Of a stretch of 64,000 nucleotides of DNA, positions 41,253-49,885 are shown piece after piece. The first letter of the stretch is position 1; each line of letters starts with the position of its first letter. The notes beneath the pieces were generated by a model, which was not told where the DNA came from, did no database searches, and saw nothing but the letters and a program-made list of their open reading frames with translations. Where the stretch lies: the NCBI GenBank assembly GCA_016218575.1, contig JACRDN010000017.1:246863-310862 (forward strand). The letters are read 5' to 3'. The DNA comes from Elusimicrobiota bacterium. GTDB lineage: Bacteria > Elusimicrobiota > Elusimicrobia > UBA1565 > UBA9628. Both the position numbers and the translations under genes were made by a program.

Positions 41253-42566
41253 ATGGCCTTGGCCCCTTCCCGGTCCGAGCATCGCCGGCGGCTGGCCGGG
41301 CTGCTTTCCGATGGGCTGATACTGGCGGCGGGCAACGTGGAAATCCCAAGAACACGGGACGCGACTTACGAGTTCTGGCAGGACTCCAATTTCCTCTATT
41401 TGACCGGCATCCGGGAACCCGGCTACGCCTTGCTCATATGCCCCAAAGCCAAGAGGGAAATCCTGCTCGTTCCCCGCTTGGGCGCCCATTACCGGGTTTG
41501 GGAGGGTGGAATCCCCGGCCCTCGAGAGCTTAAGAGAATTTCCGGCGTTGCCGAGGTCCGTTATCTGGACGAGCTTCCCAAGCTGATCGGACCATTGCGG
41601 GGAGAATCCCGCGTTCTCTATTCCGATCGAAGGACTTACCAGTTCTTGGGCAAGGCCCGCGCGGGGCTGTCTTTACGGGAATCCGCCTTCCAGGACGCCT
41701 TCGAGTTTTTAAGGGCCGTAAAATCGCGGGAGGAGATCGCGGAGCTGCGCAAGGCCAACGCCGTCGCGGGAGAGGCCCATTTGGCGGTCATGGCCAAGGC
41801 TAGACCCGGCCTGCATGAGTACGAGTTGAAGGCTGAATTCGACTACGCCTGCCGCAGGCGCGGCTCGCGCGAGGCCTATCCGGCCATCGTCGCCGCGGGG
41901 CGCAACGCGGCCGTGCTCCACTACCGCCACGACCAGGCGCGGATTGAAGCGGGGGATTTGATCCTTGTTGACGCCGGGGCCGAGCACAATCGCTATGCCT
42001 CGGATGTCACACGGACCTTTCCCGCAAGCGGCCATTTTTCCGAAAGACAGAGGGATATCTACTCCATAGTCCTGGAGGCTCAGAACGGATGCATCGAGCG
42101 GGCCAGGCCCGGGGTCACGATGGCGGAGCTTCACCGGCATTGCCTTAAGGTCATGGCCGAAGGCTTGAGGTCTTTGAGGCTGGTCAAAGGCTCCAACGAG
42201 GAGCTCGCGGACACCGGCGCCTTGAAATTGTTTTTTCCGCACGGCCTCGGACACATGCTGGGACTCGACGTGCACGATGCCAAGGCTAACGCCGACGCGC
42301 GGCTGGAGGCCGGTTTCGTGATCACGGTGGAGCCCGGGATCTATTTCAACCCCGCTCTTTTCCAAGCCCCGGAGCTCCGCCGCAGGCATAAGGGGAGAAT
42401 CGCGTTTTCGAAAGCGAATTCTTTCATGGATTTCGGGGGGGTGCGCCTGGAGGACGACGTCGTCGTCCAGCCGGACGGGCCGCCCTTGAACTTGACGACG
42501 GTTCCGAAGGGATTAGCCGAAATCGAGGATTATTGCGGCCGGGTCCGGCCGCCGGAGGCCAAGTGA
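41253..42566 (+). CDS. pepP: Xaa-Pro aminopeptidase (M24B)
   Basis: 437 residues. N-terminal AMP_N domain (about 1-150) and C-terminal pita-bread domain with all five metal ligands recognisable: D-A-G-A and S-D-V-T-R-T-F (two Asp), G-L-G-H-M-L-G-L-D-V-H (His), T-V-E-P-G-I-Y (Glu) and V-R-L-E-D-D (Glu). Releases N-terminal residues before proline. No signal peptide. GTGA overlap couples it to a peptide-binding protein gene, which suggests peptide use. Confidence 0.95.
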   Translation: MALAPSRSEHRRRLAGLLSDGLILAAGNVEIPRTRDATYEFWQDSNFLYLTGIREPGYALLICPKAKREILLVPRLGAHYRVWEGGIPGPRELKRISGVAEVRYLDELPKLIGPLRGESRVLYSDRRTYQFLGKARAGLSLRESAFQDAFEFLRAVKSREEIAELRKANAVAGEAHLAVMAKARPGLHEYELKAEFDYACRRRGSREAYPAIVAAGRNAAVLHYRHDQARIEAGDLILVDAGAEHNRYASDVTRTFPASGHFSERQRDIYSIVLEAQNGCIERARPGVTMAELHRHCLKVMAEGLRSLRLVKGSNEELADTGALKLFFPHGLGHMLGLDVHDAKANADARLEAGFVITVEPGIYFNPALFQAPELRRRHKGRIAFSKANSFMDFGGVRLEDDVVVQPDGPPLNLTTVPKGLAEIEDYCGRVRPPEAK

Positions 42567-44308
42567 AACCTATCGTTCTCGCGCTTTTGGCGCTTGCCGC
42601 GCCGTCGTTTGCCGGGGGAGCCAAGAATCCCGACACCTTCGTCTACCTCTCCATATCGGACGCGGAGACCTTGGATCCGGCCTGGGCCTACGACGCGCAA
42701 AGCAACCTGATCATCCAGAATATTTACGAGCCGCTGTTTTTCTACGAGAAATCCTCGACCGAGAAGCTCGTCCCCTTGCTCGCCGAGAAAGTCCCCTCCC
42801 GGGCCAACGGCCTGATTTCCGAGGACGGGAAAACGTACCGCATCCCCATCCGCCGGGGCGTCCGTTTCCAGGACGGGACGCCCATGACGGCCGAGGACGC
42901 GCGCTATTCGCTCCTGCGCTTCCTGCTCCAAGACCGGGACGCCGGCCCTTCCGCCCTTCTTCTGGAGCCCCTCCTGGGCTATGCCTCGACGCGGGACGAG
43001 AAGGGGGCTCTCAAGCCCGAGGCCTGCGGCGACGCCTTCCGGGCGGTGCGAGCGGAGGGAAACGACTTGATTTTGAGGCTGCCCAAGCCCTTCGCCCCTC
43101 TTTTGTCCATTCTGGCCATCTGGTCCCCGGTCGTTTCTAGGATCTGGGCCGTAAAGAACGGGGATTGGGATGGAGCGGAGGGAACCTGCGCGCGCTTCAA
43201 TAATCTCAAAAAGGAGGCTTCTCCCTTCTTTGAAAGGGCCAACGGCACGGGCCCCTTCAAGCTCGAGCGGTGGGACAAGAAGGATAACACGACTTTCCTA
43301 GTCCGAAATGACGGCTATTGGCGCGGCCCGGCCAAACTCAAGAGGGTCGTGGTCAAGGCCGTCCCCGAGTTCGCGACGCGCAAGCTCATGCTGCAGGCGG
43401 GGGACGCAGACGTCATCAACGCCGAGAGGCCGGACCTCTCCAAGCTCCAGGATATTCCCGGGGTCCGGATCATAGACGGCCTGAGCCTGCCGGATATGAA
43501 CCCCATCGTGTTCTTTTCCTTCCAAATCAATCCGACGGCCAACCCCAACATCGGCTCGGGAAAGCTGGACGGGGAGGGGATTCCTCCGGACTTTTTCTTG
43601 GACAAGGACGTGCGCAAGGGCTTCGCCTATTCATTGGACTACGGCGGCTATATTAAGGACGTATTCCGAGGCAAGGCGGTCCAGGCCTTGGGGTGCCTGC
43701 CCCGGACCCTTCCGGGATTCGATCCGTCGGCTCCCCATTACTCCTTCGACCCCAAGAAAGCGGAAGAACATTTGCGAAGGGCGTGGGGAGGGAGACTTTG
43801 GGATGCTGGCTTCCATTTTACTCTGGCTTACAACGCCGGGAACGTACCCCGACAGAATCTGTGCCAGATGCTGAAACGCCAGCTCGAAAGCCTCAATCCC
43901 AGATTCAAGATCGACGTTCGGCCCATTGAATGGGCCGCATTTCTGGACCAGCAGAGGTCCGGGAAGCTGCCCATTTTCGTCTTGGGCTGGGGCGCGGACT
44001 ACCCGGACCCGCATAATTTCGCCTTCCCGATCCTGCATTCCCAGGGCTATTACCCCCAGGCTCAGAAGTACCAAAATGAGGAGATGGACCGCCTCGTCGA
44101 GGCCGCGGTGGCCGAAACGGAGCTTTCCGCCCGCAAGAAGATATACGCGCGGATATTGCGCTTGGCTTACGAGGACGTCCCCCATTTGGTGGTCCTGGAG
44201 ACTCTTCGCGCCCGCGTCCAGAGAAGCTGGGTCAGGGGATTCGAGCACCGGCCCATTTTCCCAGGCACGCCTCACGGCAGCTATTTTTATTCCCTCTCGA
44301 AGCAGTGA
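42563..44308 (+). CDS. Peptide ABC transporter substrate-binding protein (SBP_bac_5)
   Basis: 581 residues. Signal peptide from the GTG start (K-P-I-V-L-A-L-L-A-L-A-A, cleaved near F-A-G), then an OppA/DppA-type domain: A-E-T-L-D-P-A at the N-terminus, Y-R-I-P-I-R-R-G-V-R-F-Q-D-G-T-P-M-T and a C-terminal W-G-A-D-Y-P-D-P. No lipobox cysteine is seen, so it may be free in the periplasm. No permease or ATPase genes accompany it here. Starts in a 4-base overlap with pepP. Confidence 0.92.
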   Translation: MKPIVLALLALAAPSFAGGAKNPDTFVYLSISDAETLDPAWAYDAQSNLIIQNIYEPLFFYEKSSTEKLVPLLAEKVPSRANGLISEDGKTYRIPIRRGVRFQDGTPMTAEDARYSLLRFLLQDRDAGPSALLLEPLLGYASTRDEKGALKPEACGDAFRAVRAEGNDLILRLPKPFAPLLSILAIWSPVVSRIWAVKNGDWDGAEGTCARFNNLKKEASPFFERANGTGPFKLERWDKKDNTTFLVRNDGYWRGPAKLKRVVVKAVPEFATRKLMLQAGDADVINAERPDLSKLQDIPGVRIIDGLSLPDMNPIVFFSFQINPTANPNIGSGKLDGEGIPPDFFLDKDVRKGFAYSLDYGGYIKDVFRGKAVQALGCLPRTLPGFDPSAPHYSFDPKKAEEHLRRAWGGRLWDAGFHFTLAYNAGNVPRQNLCQMLKRQLESLNPRFKIDVRPIEWAAFLDQQRSGKLPIFVLGWGADYPDPHNFAFPILHSQGYYPQAQKYQNEEMDRLVEAAVAETELSARKKIYARILRLAYEDVPHLVVLETLRARVQRSWVRGFEHRPIFPGTPHGSYFYSLSKQ

Positions 44309-44341
44309 GGGCGACCCTCCCTTTATCGGAAGGGCCGCCCC
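44309..44341. terminator. Possible bidirectional terminator hairpin
   Basis: GGGCGACCCTCCC and GGAAGGGCCGCCC form a 13-bp stem with two mismatches around a short loop, directly after the peptide-binding protein stop and before the convergent pilin stop. There is no long T-run on either side. Confidence 0.45.
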
Positions 44342-44358
44342 GTTTCCGCGAGACTATC

Positions 44359-44805
44359 CTAGTACGTGGTCCAGACGCTGCCCTTGGTGTCGGTGTGAGT
44401 GCAGTTGACCCACACGGTGCCGAGGTTGGAGTCCGACATCACGTTGTTGTACAGCCAGCCCGCCGCGTCCGCGGAGCTCGTCCCGGCTGTTATCGCCGAG
44501 GTGTCCGCGTGGTAGTTCGGCGCCTTGGCGACCGGCACCGCGCTCAGGTACTTCCCGCTCACGGTCAGGGAGTCCATGTCCGTGGGATACTGGCCCTCCA
44601 TGTCTCCGTAGTAGATGCTGAGCGCCGACCTGATGGAGCCGAGGTTGCCTTTCGAGGCCCCCTTGCCCGACTTGCGGATGAGCTGGGCGAACTTCGGTAT
44701 GGCGATGGCCGCCAATATACCTATGATGGCTACCACGATCATCAGCTCGATGAGCGTGAATCCCGAAGCTTCCCGGCCCTTCTGCCTCGTCTTTTTCGTC
44801 TTCAT
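44359..44805 (-). CDS. Type IV pilin-like protein
   Basis: 148 residues. A 15-residue basic leader ends in Gly before the prepilin peptidase site G|F-T-L-I-E-L-M-I-V-V-A, with Glu5 of the mature protein in place. The N-terminal helix is followed by a small globular domain with Y-Y-G-D-M-E-G-Q-Y-P and few cysteines (one seen). This layout is common among the many pilins of Elusimicrobiota. ATG 44805 has an AGGGGG-like site upstream. Likely a pilus or pseudopilus subunit assembled with the ATPase at 2.5-4.2 kb. Confidence 0.93.
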   Translation of the reverse strand: MKTKKTRQKGREASGFTLIELMIVVAIIGILAAIAIPKFAQLIRKSGKGASKGNLGSIRSALSIYYGDMEGQYPTDMDSLTVSGKYLSAVPVAKAPNYHADTSAITAGTSSADAAGWLYNNVMSDSNLGTVWVNCTHTDTKGSVWTTY

Positions 44806-44866
44806 TCTGCACCCCCTTCCTGCCGCTATGGACAAGGGTAAAGGTCCTTGAACTCGGCAGTGATGG

Positions 44867-44902
44867 CGCAGGCTCGACGATAGGATATCCTCGGAGCCTG
44901 CG
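44867..44902. other. Stem-loop in pilin upstream region
   Basis: CGCAGGCTC (44867-44875) and GAGCCTGCG (44894-44902) make a perfect 9-bp stem; the 18-base loop contains the palindrome AGGATATCCT. It lies 62-97 bases upstream of the pilin ATG, in the divergent gap before the nucleotidyltransferase gene, and could be a leader element or an operator. Confidence 0.45.
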
Positions 44903-44955
44903 GCGCGCCAGAGCAATTTGGTCACATCCCGGCCTCTTATGCTAATATTGCTTTT

Positions 44956-46026
44956 ATGCTCAAAGCCTTGGTCCTTTCCGGCGGCAAGGGGAGCCGCCTG
45001 AGGCCCATCACCCACACCTCGGCCAAGCAGCTCATCCCCATCGCCAACAAGCCGATTCTCTTCTACGGCCTTGAGGCCATCGCCAAGGCCGGCATCAAGG
45101 AGGTCGGGATCATCGTCGGTGAGACCGCCGCCGAGATCCAGGCCGCGGTGGGGGACGGCTCGGCCTTCGGCTTGAAGGCGACCTATATCCCGCAGGAGGC
45201 GCCCCTGGGCTTAGCCCACGCGGTCAAGATCTCCAAGAAGTTCATGGGGGACTCTCCCTTCCTCATGTACCTGGGGGATAACCTTCTTAAGGAAAGCCTT
45301 GAGCCCCTGGTTTCGGAATTCAAGGCCAAGAAGCCCAACGCCCAGATACTGGTCGCCAAGGTCCCCAACCCTTCCGCCTTCGGCGTGGTGGAGCTCGAAA
45401 AGGGCCGGGTGGTGCGCCTGGCGGAGAAGCCCAAGAACCCCAAGAGCGACCTGGCTTTGGTCGGCGTCTACCTTTTCGACAAGAACGTCTTCAAGGCCAT
45501 AGACCACATCAAGCCCTCGGCCCGGGGCGAGCTCGAGATCACCGACGCCATCCAGTGGCTGGTGGACCACGAGCACAAGGTGATCACCAAGCATATAGAC
45601 GGCTGGTGGAAGGACACGGGCAAGCTCCATGATCTCCTCGAGGCCAATCGCCTCATCCATGAGACCTTGGCCCATCACGTGGACTTGGAGGCCTCCATAG
45701 ACGCCTCCTCGCGCTTGGAGGGCCGGGTAGTGCTGGGCCCTGGAGCCACTATCGTGCAGTCGCTGATCCGCGGCCCTGCCATCATCGGGGCCAATTCCCA
45801 GATATTGAAGTCCTACGTGGGCCCCTACAGCTCCATCTACCACGACACGGTGATTGAGAACAGCGAGATCGAGCACAGCATCGTCCTCGAGCACGCCAAG
45901 ATCCGCGACATCCGCAAGATACAGGACTCTCTCATCGGGCAGCGCGTGGAGGTGGTGAGATCCCCGGTGATGCCAGAGGCCTACAGGATTATGGTCGGAG
46001 ACTCCAGCCGCATCGAGATACCCTGA
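44956..46026 (+). CDS. rfbA: Glucose-1-phosphate thymidylyltransferase (long form)
   Basis: 356 residues. G-G-K-G-S-R-L-R-P and K-Q-L-I-P-I-A-N-K-P-I are the nucleotide-binding signature of RmlA-type enzymes. The C-terminal ~110 residues have the hexapeptide left-handed beta-helix pattern of the long form, which can add acetyltransferase activity in some members. Makes dTDP-glucose for the RfbB encoded two genes downstream. Part of a sugar-nucleotide operon with small gaps. Confidence 0.92.
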   Translation: MLKALVLSGGKGSRLRPITHTSAKQLIPIANKPILFYGLEAIAKAGIKEVGIIVGETAAEIQAAVGDGSAFGLKATYIPQEAPLGLAHAVKISKKFMGDSPFLMYLGDNLLKESLEPLVSEFKAKKPNAQILVAKVPNPSAFGVVELEKGRVVRLAEKPKNPKSDLALVGVYLFDKNVFKAIDHIKPSARGELEITDAIQWLVDHEHKVITKHIDGWWKDTGKLHDLLEANRLIHETLAHHVDLEASIDASSRLEGRVVLGPGATIVQSLIRGPAIIGANSQILKSYVGPYSSIYHDTVIENSEIEHSIVLEHAKIRDIRKIQDSLIGQRVEVVRSPVMPEAYRIMVGDSSRIEIP

Positions 46027-46033
46027 GAAACCC

Positions 46034-47017
46034 ATGAAAAATGAACTTTGGCTCGTGACGGGCGGGGCGGGATTCATCGGCTCCAACATCGCCGAGGAGC
46101 TGGTTCGCCGCGGCAAGAAAGTCCGAATCCTCGACAATTTATCCACCGGGAAGCTCGAGCACATGGCGGGCTTCAAGGACAGGGTGGAGTTCATGCGCGG
46201 CGACATCCGGGCCTTCGAGGACTGCCAGCGCGGGGTGGCGGGTGCCGCTTACGTCATCCACCAGGCGGCCATACGCTCCGTGCCCAAGTCTGTGGACCGT
46301 CCCATCGACTCCCACGAGGCCAACGCCACAGGAACCCTCAACATGCTCATCGCGGCCAAGGAGGCGGGGGTCAAGCGCTTCGTGTACGCCTCCTCGAGCT
46401 CGGTATACGGAGACGCCAACCGCTTCCCGCAAAAGGAGGAGTATCGTCCCCAGCCCGTCTCCCCATACGCCTGCTCCAAGCTCGCCGGCGAGCATTACGC
46501 CATGCTTTTCACCAAGACCTTCGGGCTGGAAACGGTGAGCCTGCGCTATTTCAACGTCTTCGGCCCTCGCCAGGACCCGGAGTCCACCTATTCCGCCGTG
46601 ATCCCGCGCTTTATGGACCAGGCCTACCGCGGGGAGCCCCTTGAGGTCCACTGGGACGGCCGCCAGAGGCGGGACTTCACCCACATCGGCAACGTGGTTG
46701 CGGCCAACCTCCTCGCCGCCGCGGCCAAGAAGGGAGTCGGCGAGACCTTCAACATCGCCAACGGGAAAACCTATTCCCTCCTGGATCTCATCCGCGTGAT
46801 CGAGAATATCCTGGGCCGCGAGCTCGAGCTCCAGCACTTTCCAAAGAGGCAGGGCGACGTGCGCAAGACCTTCGCCGACATTTCCCGGGCGCGCCGGATG
46901 CTGGGCTACAAGCCTGTCATGAATTTCGAGGACGGCCTCAAGGACACCTGGAATTATTTCGTGAACAATTACTTCAAGGCCAAGGCCCGCGCCGCGGAGC
47001 CGGTCTCCTCCAAATAA
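46034..47017 (+). CDS. NAD-dependent sugar-nucleotide epimerase (WbpP/Gne type)
   Basis: 327 residues, extended short-chain dehydrogenase. G-G-A-G-F-I-G-S-N binds NAD; S-S-S-S-V-Y-G and Y-A-C-S-K give the Ser-Tyr-Lys catalytic set. R-Y-F-N-V-F-G-P-R-Q-D-P and the D-F-T-H-I motif resemble UDP-GlcNAc/UDP-glucuronate 4-epimerases. Exact sugar is not settled. Seven bases after rfbA and overlapping rfbB by one base. Confidence 0.9.
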   Translation: MKNELWLVTGGAGFIGSNIAEELVRRGKKVRILDNLSTGKLEHMAGFKDRVEFMRGDIRAFEDCQRGVAGAAYVIHQAAIRSVPKSVDRPIDSHEANATGTLNMLIAAKEAGVKRFVYASSSSVYGDANRFPQKEEYRPQPVSPYACSKLAGEHYAMLFTKTFGLETVSLRYFNVFGPRQDPESTYSAVIPRFMDQAYRGEPLEVHWDGRQRRDFTHIGNVVAANLLAAAAKKGVGETFNIANGKTYSLLDLIRVIENILGRELELQHFPKRQGDVRKTFADISRARRMLGYKPVMNFEDGLKDTWNYFVNNYFKAKARAAEPVSSK

Positions 47018-48027
47018 TGCGCCTGCTCGTCACCGGGGGTCTGGGATTTATAGGCTCCAATTTCATACGACACATGCTGGGCGGGCGGCGCGACTGCCGG
47101 GTCGTGAACCTCGATCTCTGCACCTACGCCGGCAACCCCAAGAACCTGGCGGAGCTCTCTGAAAATCCGCGCTACCGCTGGGTCAAGGGCGACATCGCCG
47201 ATCCCAAGGCCGTGGAGGGTGCCATGAAGGGGGCCGACGCCGTGGTCCATTTCGCGGCCGAGACCCACGTGGACCGCTCCATCCTCGACGCCGCGAGCTT
47301 TCTCAGGACCAATGTGATCGGAACCCAGGTGCTCCTGGACGCGGCCTTGCGGCTCAAGGTCGGGCGCTTCGTGCATGTCAGCACCGACGAGGTTTACGGC
47401 AGCGTGGGGCGGGGCCGTTCCAAGGAGGGCGCTTGCCTCGAGCCCAACAGCCCCTACGCCGCCTCCAAGGCCGCCTCGGACCTTCTGGCCCGGGCCTACT
47501 TCGTGACCCATAAGCTGCCGGTCATCGTGACTCGGGCCTCCAATAATTTTGGGCCGTACCAATACCCCGAGAAGGCTTTGCCCCTCATGATCACAAACTG
47601 GATAGACGATCGGCCCTACCCGCTCTACGGCGACGGGCTCCAGGTTCGCGACTGGCTTTACGTGCTCGACCACGCGCGCGCCATCGAGCTTATCCTCGTG
47701 AAGGGCCTCCCGGGCGAAGTCTACAACGTGGGAGGAACTCATTCCTGCGCCAATCTCGAGCTCGTGGAGGCCGTAAGAGAGCTCATGGGCAAGCCCAAGG
47801 ATATGATCCGCCCGGTGCCGGACCGGCCGGGTCACGACCGCCGCTACGCTCTGGATTGCGGCAAGCTCAAGAGGCTCGGCTTCTCCCACTCCTACCCTTT
47901 CCCGGAAGCCCTGGCCCTCACGGTGGATTGGTACCGCAGCCACGAGCCCTGGTGGCGGCCGCTGAAGCGCCAAGGGAGCTACCAAGCTTATTACCAGAAG
48001 CAATACGGCGCCTGGAGAAAAAAATGA
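47017..48027 (+). CDS. rfbB: dTDP-glucose 4,6-dehydratase
   Basis: 336 residues. G-G-L-G-F-I-G-S-N NAD site, S-T-D-E-V-Y-G with the catalytic Asp-Glu pair of 4,6-dehydratases, and Y-A-A-S-K-A-A-S-D. Converts dTDP-glucose to the 4-keto-6-deoxy sugar for surface polysaccharide. R-V-R/Q-V-R-D-W-L-Y-V and N-V-G-G motifs also match. No rfbC or rfbD is in the window. Overlaps tdk by 4 bases. Confidence 0.94.
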   Translation: MRLLVTGGLGFIGSNFIRHMLGGRRDCRVVNLDLCTYAGNPKNLAELSENPRYRWVKGDIADPKAVEGAMKGADAVVHFAAETHVDRSILDAASFLRTNVIGTQVLLDAALRLKVGRFVHVSTDEVYGSVGRGRSKEGACLEPNSPYAASKAASDLLARAYFVTHKLPVIVTRASNNFGPYQYPEKALPLMITNWIDDRPYPLYGDGLQVRDWLYVLDHARAIELILVKGLPGEVYNVGGTHSCANLELVEAVRELMGKPKDMIRPVPDRPGHDRRYALDCGKLKRLGFSHSYPFPEALALTVDWYRSHEPWWRPLKRQGSYQAYYQKQYGAWRKK

Positions 48028-48647
48028 GCCGCCCTGCCAGCCCGCAAAACACCGGAGCCATAGCCGTCCTCGAAATGAGCGGCCGCGCCGTTCACGCATC
48101 CCCGGCGCTCGGAGGGGGCTGGATCGAGGCCATTGTCGGCAGCATGTTTTCTGGAAAGACCCAGGAGCTCATCCGCCGCCTGCGCCTGGCCACCATCGCC
48201 CGGCAGAAGGTCCAGGTCTTCAATTCGTCCCTGGACACGCGCTACGCCAAGGACCACATCGTCTCCCATGACCTGGCCAAGATCCCGTCCCTCTGCGTCC
48301 CGGAGGCGGGGCAAATCATACCGATGGTCCATGCCGAGACCCAGGTCGTGGGCATAGACGAGGTGCAATTCTTCGATGAGGGGGTGGTCGGGGTCTGCGA
48401 GGCCTTGGCCGACCAGGGGCGGCGCGTGATCGTGGCCGGCCTTGATCAGGACTACCGCGGTGTCCCCTTTCCCGTCACCTGCCGCCTCATGGGCGTGGCC
48501 GAGTTCGTGACCAAGAATCTCGCGATATGCGTCGTCTGCGGAAGCCCCTCCAACCGCACCCAGCGCTTGTCGGCTTCCCAGGAGATCGTGGAGGTGGGCT
48601 CTACCGACAAGTATGAGGCCCGCTGTCGCCGCTGCTTTGAACGGTAA
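48024..48647 (+). CDS. tdk: Thymidine kinase
   Basis: 207 residues, type II thymidine kinase. P-loop G-S-M-F-S-G-K-T near residue 40, the D-E-V-Q-F-F Walker-B-like motif, and a zinc site from C-V-V-C ... C-R-R-C in the lasso region. About 30 residues of N-terminal extension precede the usual start; the ATGA overlap with rfbB supports this start. Its place after dTDP-sugar genes may link dTTP supply to dTDP-sugar synthesis. The stop codon lies in palindrome copy 5. Confidence 0.95.
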   Translation: MSRPASPQNTGAIAVLEMSGRAVHASPALGGGWIEAIVGSMFSGKTQELIRRLRLATIARQKVQVFNSSLDTRYAKDHIVSHDLAKIPSLCVPEAGQIIPMVHAETQVVGIDEVQFFDEGVVGVCEALADQGRRVIVAGLDQDYRGVPFPVTCRLMGVAEFVTKNLAICVVCGSPSNRTQRLSASQEIVEVGSTDKYEARCRRCFER

Positions 48648-48668
48648 TTCGGTGACAGTTACCGAATT
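48646..48668 (+). repeat. 23-bp palindrome, copy 5
   Basis: Orientation as copies 1 and 3. The element contains the end of the tdk stop codon (TAA at 48645-48647) and, on the other strand, the stop codon and last two codons of the dehydrogenase-like gene. Both convergent genes therefore end inside it. Confidence 0.92.
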
Positions 48669-49813
48669 ACCAGTTTCCAAGAAAGGTTGAAGCCGCGCTT
48701 CTTGGCTTGGGCGAAGAACGGCTCCGGGGGGATGCCGAGCTCCACTGGGTAGGCTCCGGGTTTTGAAATCTCGCCCGAGGCGAGCATCTGGGCCACGATG
48801 GAGGCCGGGAATCCCGTGGTGCGCATCATGGCGGTCATCCGGTTTTTCTCGTCGTAGAGATCCAGCATGTCGTAGACCACCTCGGCCCTCCTGCCGTCCT
48901 TGACGCCGCGCACTGTGGTGTGGATGACGACCAGGTCCTTTTCGCCCGGGCGGTGGAAGTGCTCCCGGAAAAGCCTGGCGCTGAGCTCGCGGGGGGCCAG
49001 AGAGAAGCCGTTGAGCCGGATCTTCTTTGGGCTGAAAAATCCTATGGCGCGCATCGCGTTGATCGCGGCGCAGTGGCCGGGATAACGTATGAGCTTGCAG
49101 TCCATGGTCCTGACCCTTCCCTCGTAAGTCCGGGCCAAGGTGGAAAGTCCTCCGGCCGCGTGGGCCGCCTCGCAGCGGCCCAGGGGCGGCGGGAGATCGA
49201 TGTCCTCGATCTCGGAAAGCCCGGGCACGGAGACGATCCTGCCCTCGCGCAGGGCCGTGGCGTCCTCCACGTACTCGTTGATGAGCCCGTGTTCCGAGAA
49301 AGTGAGGAGGTAATTCATGGGGGGGGCCGGTTTTTGCGGCAAGCCTCCGTCCCGAATGTAAACCTCCTCGGCCTTGTCCAAGAGATTGATTCCATGGGCC
49401 GCGATGGTGGTGGTTATCCCCGGGCCGAGGCCCACGTCCGGAAGGATGGTGACGCCCGCCTTCTTGGCCTTCTCGTGCAGGGAGAGCTCCCTCAATACGA
49501 TATCGGTGTTTCCGCCCAGGTCCACGAAATGAACTTTGGCCGCTATGGCGGCCTTGGCGAGCCCGAGATTGTGGAAGTAGGGCACAGCGCTCACCATGAC
49601 GGTGCAGCCCTGGGCGAGCTTCTTGACCGCGGCGGGGTCCGAAACGTCGAGCCTGCGCGTCTCGACCTTCGAGGACTTTAGGAATTTCCTGGCCGAGTCC
49701 AGATTTTCCAGGGATTGGTCGGCCAGTATGACGCGCTCAACCCCCGGGTTTTTTAGGAGGTCGAAAGCGCAGGCCCGCCCCTGCATTCCGCTTCCAAGGA
49801 CGAGAAATTTCAT
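48659..49813 (-). CDS. Saccharopine dehydrogenase-like oxidoreductase
   Basis: 384 residues. N-terminal Rossmann fold with L-G-S-G-M-Q-G-R-A and a family pattern V-S-A-V-P-Y-F-H-N; D-V-G-L-G-P-G-I-T starts the second domain. Closest functional relatives are lysine 6-dehydrogenase and carboxynorspermidine-type enzymes acting on lysine-like amino acids; the substrate is not defined. No paralogue nearby. The last two residues and the stop are supplied by palindrome copy 5. Confidence 0.88.
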   Translation of the reverse strand: MKFLVLGSGMQGRACAFDLLKNPGVERVILADQSLENLDSARKFLKSSKVETRRLDVSDPAAVKKLAQGCTVMVSAVPYFHNLGLAKAAIAAKVHFVDLGGNTDIVLRELSLHEKAKKAGVTILPDVGLGPGITTTIAAHGINLLDKAEEVYIRDGGLPQKPAPPMNYLLTFSEHGLINEYVEDATALREGRIVSVPGLSEIEDIDLPPPLGRCEAAHAAGGLSTLARTYEGRVRTMDCKLIRYPGHCAAINAMRAIGFFSPKKIRLNGFSLAPRELSARLFREHFHRPGEKDLVVIHTTVRGVKDGRRAEVVYDMLDLYDEKNRMTAMMRTTGFPASIVAQMLASGEISKPGAYPVELGIPPEPFFAQAKKRGFNLSWKLVIR

Positions 49814-49857
49814 GGAGAAAAAAAGACAACCAGGAGCTTGATGAGCGCAAAGCCCCT
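49811..49857 (-). pseudogene. Pilin N-terminus remnant
   Basis: A short frame reads R-G-F-A-L-I-K-L-L-V-V-F-F-S and then stops; compare R-G-F-T-L-I-E-L-L-V-V in the intact pilin just upstream. Position +2 (T to A) and the key Glu5 (to Lys) are changed, and nothing pilin-like follows. Its stop overlaps the start codon of the dehydrogenase-like gene. It may be debris of a second pilin gene. Confidence 0.4.
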
Positions 49858-49885
49858 GGCCACGTTGAGACCGTCCGGCGCCGCT

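Noticed and set aside
44806..44955. Sigma-54 promoter for the pilin gene
   Set aside because: A TGGCGCG-like word occurs on the minus strand but the required TTGC element at -12 is missing.
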